This document shows, one piece after another, positions 63,750 to 64,000 of a stretch of 64,000 nucleotides of DNA. The notes under the pieces were generated by a model, which was given only the letters and a program-made list of their open reading frames with translations, made no database searches and was not told the DNA's origin. How positions within the stretch are numbered: the first letter of the stretch is position 1; every line of letters begins with the position of its first letter. This stretch comes from Pseudomonas putida (lineage in GTDB: Bacteria > Pseudomonadota > Gammaproteobacteria > Pseudomonadales > Pseudomonadaceae): positions 1,578,001 to 1,642,000 of the forward strand of contig CP163498.1 of NCBI GenBank assembly GCA_041071465.1, given 5' to 3'. A program made the position numbers and the translations under genes.

Positions 63750-64000
63750 TTATTCGGCGATCAGCCAATCCATGCGGTAGCTACCGTCCGTCTGCGCCAG
63801 CTCTTTGGCCAGCCAAGGCAACAACTCCTTGAGCTCTTCTTCCAGGCCCCACGGCGGGTTGGCGATGGCCAGGCCCGAACCATTAAGGCCCTGCGGGCTG
63901 TCCTGGTGGTGCACGTATAGCTCGACCCGCAGCAATTTCGGCGCGCCGGTGCTGGTCAGGTCCTGGTAATAGCGGGTCAGCGAGCGCTGGTCCTTGATCG
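63750..64000 (-). CDS. rlmJ: 23S rRNA A2030 N6-methyltransferase RlmJ, 3' end only
   Basis: C-terminal 83 residues of RlmJ run off the window edge. Readable pieces are DQRSLTRYYQDL, LLRVELYVHHQD and NGSGLAIANPPWGLEEELKE with the NPPW motif of N6-adenine methyltransferases. RlmJ methylates A2030 of 23S rRNA; its start is outside. Confidence 0.85.
   Translation of the reverse strand, partial: IKDQRSLTRYYQDLTSTGAPKLLRVELYVHHQDSPQGLNGSGLAIANPPWGLEEELKELLPWLAKELAQTDGSYRMDWLIAE

Overview
This window looks like chromosomal core from a Pseudomonas of the P. putida group. The GC-rich codon use, the P. putida-type inverted repeats (variants of a CCTGTGGGAGCGG core) and the gene order support this. Runs such as miaA-hfq-hflX-hflK-hflC, nudF-DUF1249-cpdA-yqiA-parE, serB/parC, waaA-LysR-emrE and hldE-msbA-waaL follow the order I remember for P. 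putida and P. aeruginosa. I see no prophage, insertion sequence, CRISPR array, tRNA or rRNA.

Layout. 1-1.5 kb: 3' part of a fused iron-type ABC permease. 1.5-4.1 kb: a small DUF2867-like gene and a chemoreceptor. 4.2-16.5 kb, minus strand: a long housekeeping series transcribed nnrD-tsaE-amiB-mutL-miaA, then hfq-hflX-hflK-hflC, then hisZ-purA, with terminators after hflC and purA. 16.6-20.7 kb: queG, a TRIC-family channel, orn, rsgA and a small TIR-like protein. 20.8-22.8 kb: motA-motB behind a sigma-28-like promoter. 22.8-26.1 kb: an HDOD protein, the rhodanese rhdA and psd. 26.2-29 kb: serB, divergent from a HAMP membrane protein. 29.1-38.4 kb, minus strand: nudF, DUF1249, cpdA, yqiA, parE, a phytase-esterase-like protein, a retropepsin-like protease, parC and a PqiC-like lipoprotein. 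38.5-42.9 kb: a lipoprotein, cytX, and thiC behind a TPP riboswitch. 43-44.4 kb: a TolC-family outer membrane factor. 44.5-50.2 kb: waaA, a LysR regulator, emrE and a three-gene redox cluster. 50.2-63.6 kb: the LPS core and lipid A export locus (hldE, msbA, waaL, a kinase-like gene, glycosyltransferases, dnpA, mig-14, a carbamoyltransferase). The window ends inside rlmJ.

The genes serve envelope building and quality control (LPS, phospholipid, cell-wall amidase, HflKC), RNA metabolism (Hfq, MiaA, TsaE, Orn, QueG, RsgA, RlmJ), chromosome topology and repair (ParC/ParE, MutL), and motility.

The most striking feature of the sequence itself is that five genes (hflK, the HAMP protein, the phytase-esterase-like gene, tolC and a wapH-like glycosyltransferase) each carry one apparent single-base deletion. 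Four or five deletions lie in runs of two to eight identical bases, no insertions are seen, and both sides of each break still read as conserved protein. This looks much more like systematic consensus error than five independent pseudogenes, although LPS phase variation cannot be excluded for the glycosyltransferase.

I did not find a clearly new large system. The best candidates for under-described biology are a TIR-like protein without the expected catalytic Glu (20235-20714), a HAMP protein with a possible degenerate cyclase-fold output domain opposite serB, the conserved FAD oxidoreductase / aldo-keto reductase / Nudix-like trio (47206-50211), the protease and esterase-like pair between parE and parC, and the kinase-like gene embedded in the LPS locus.
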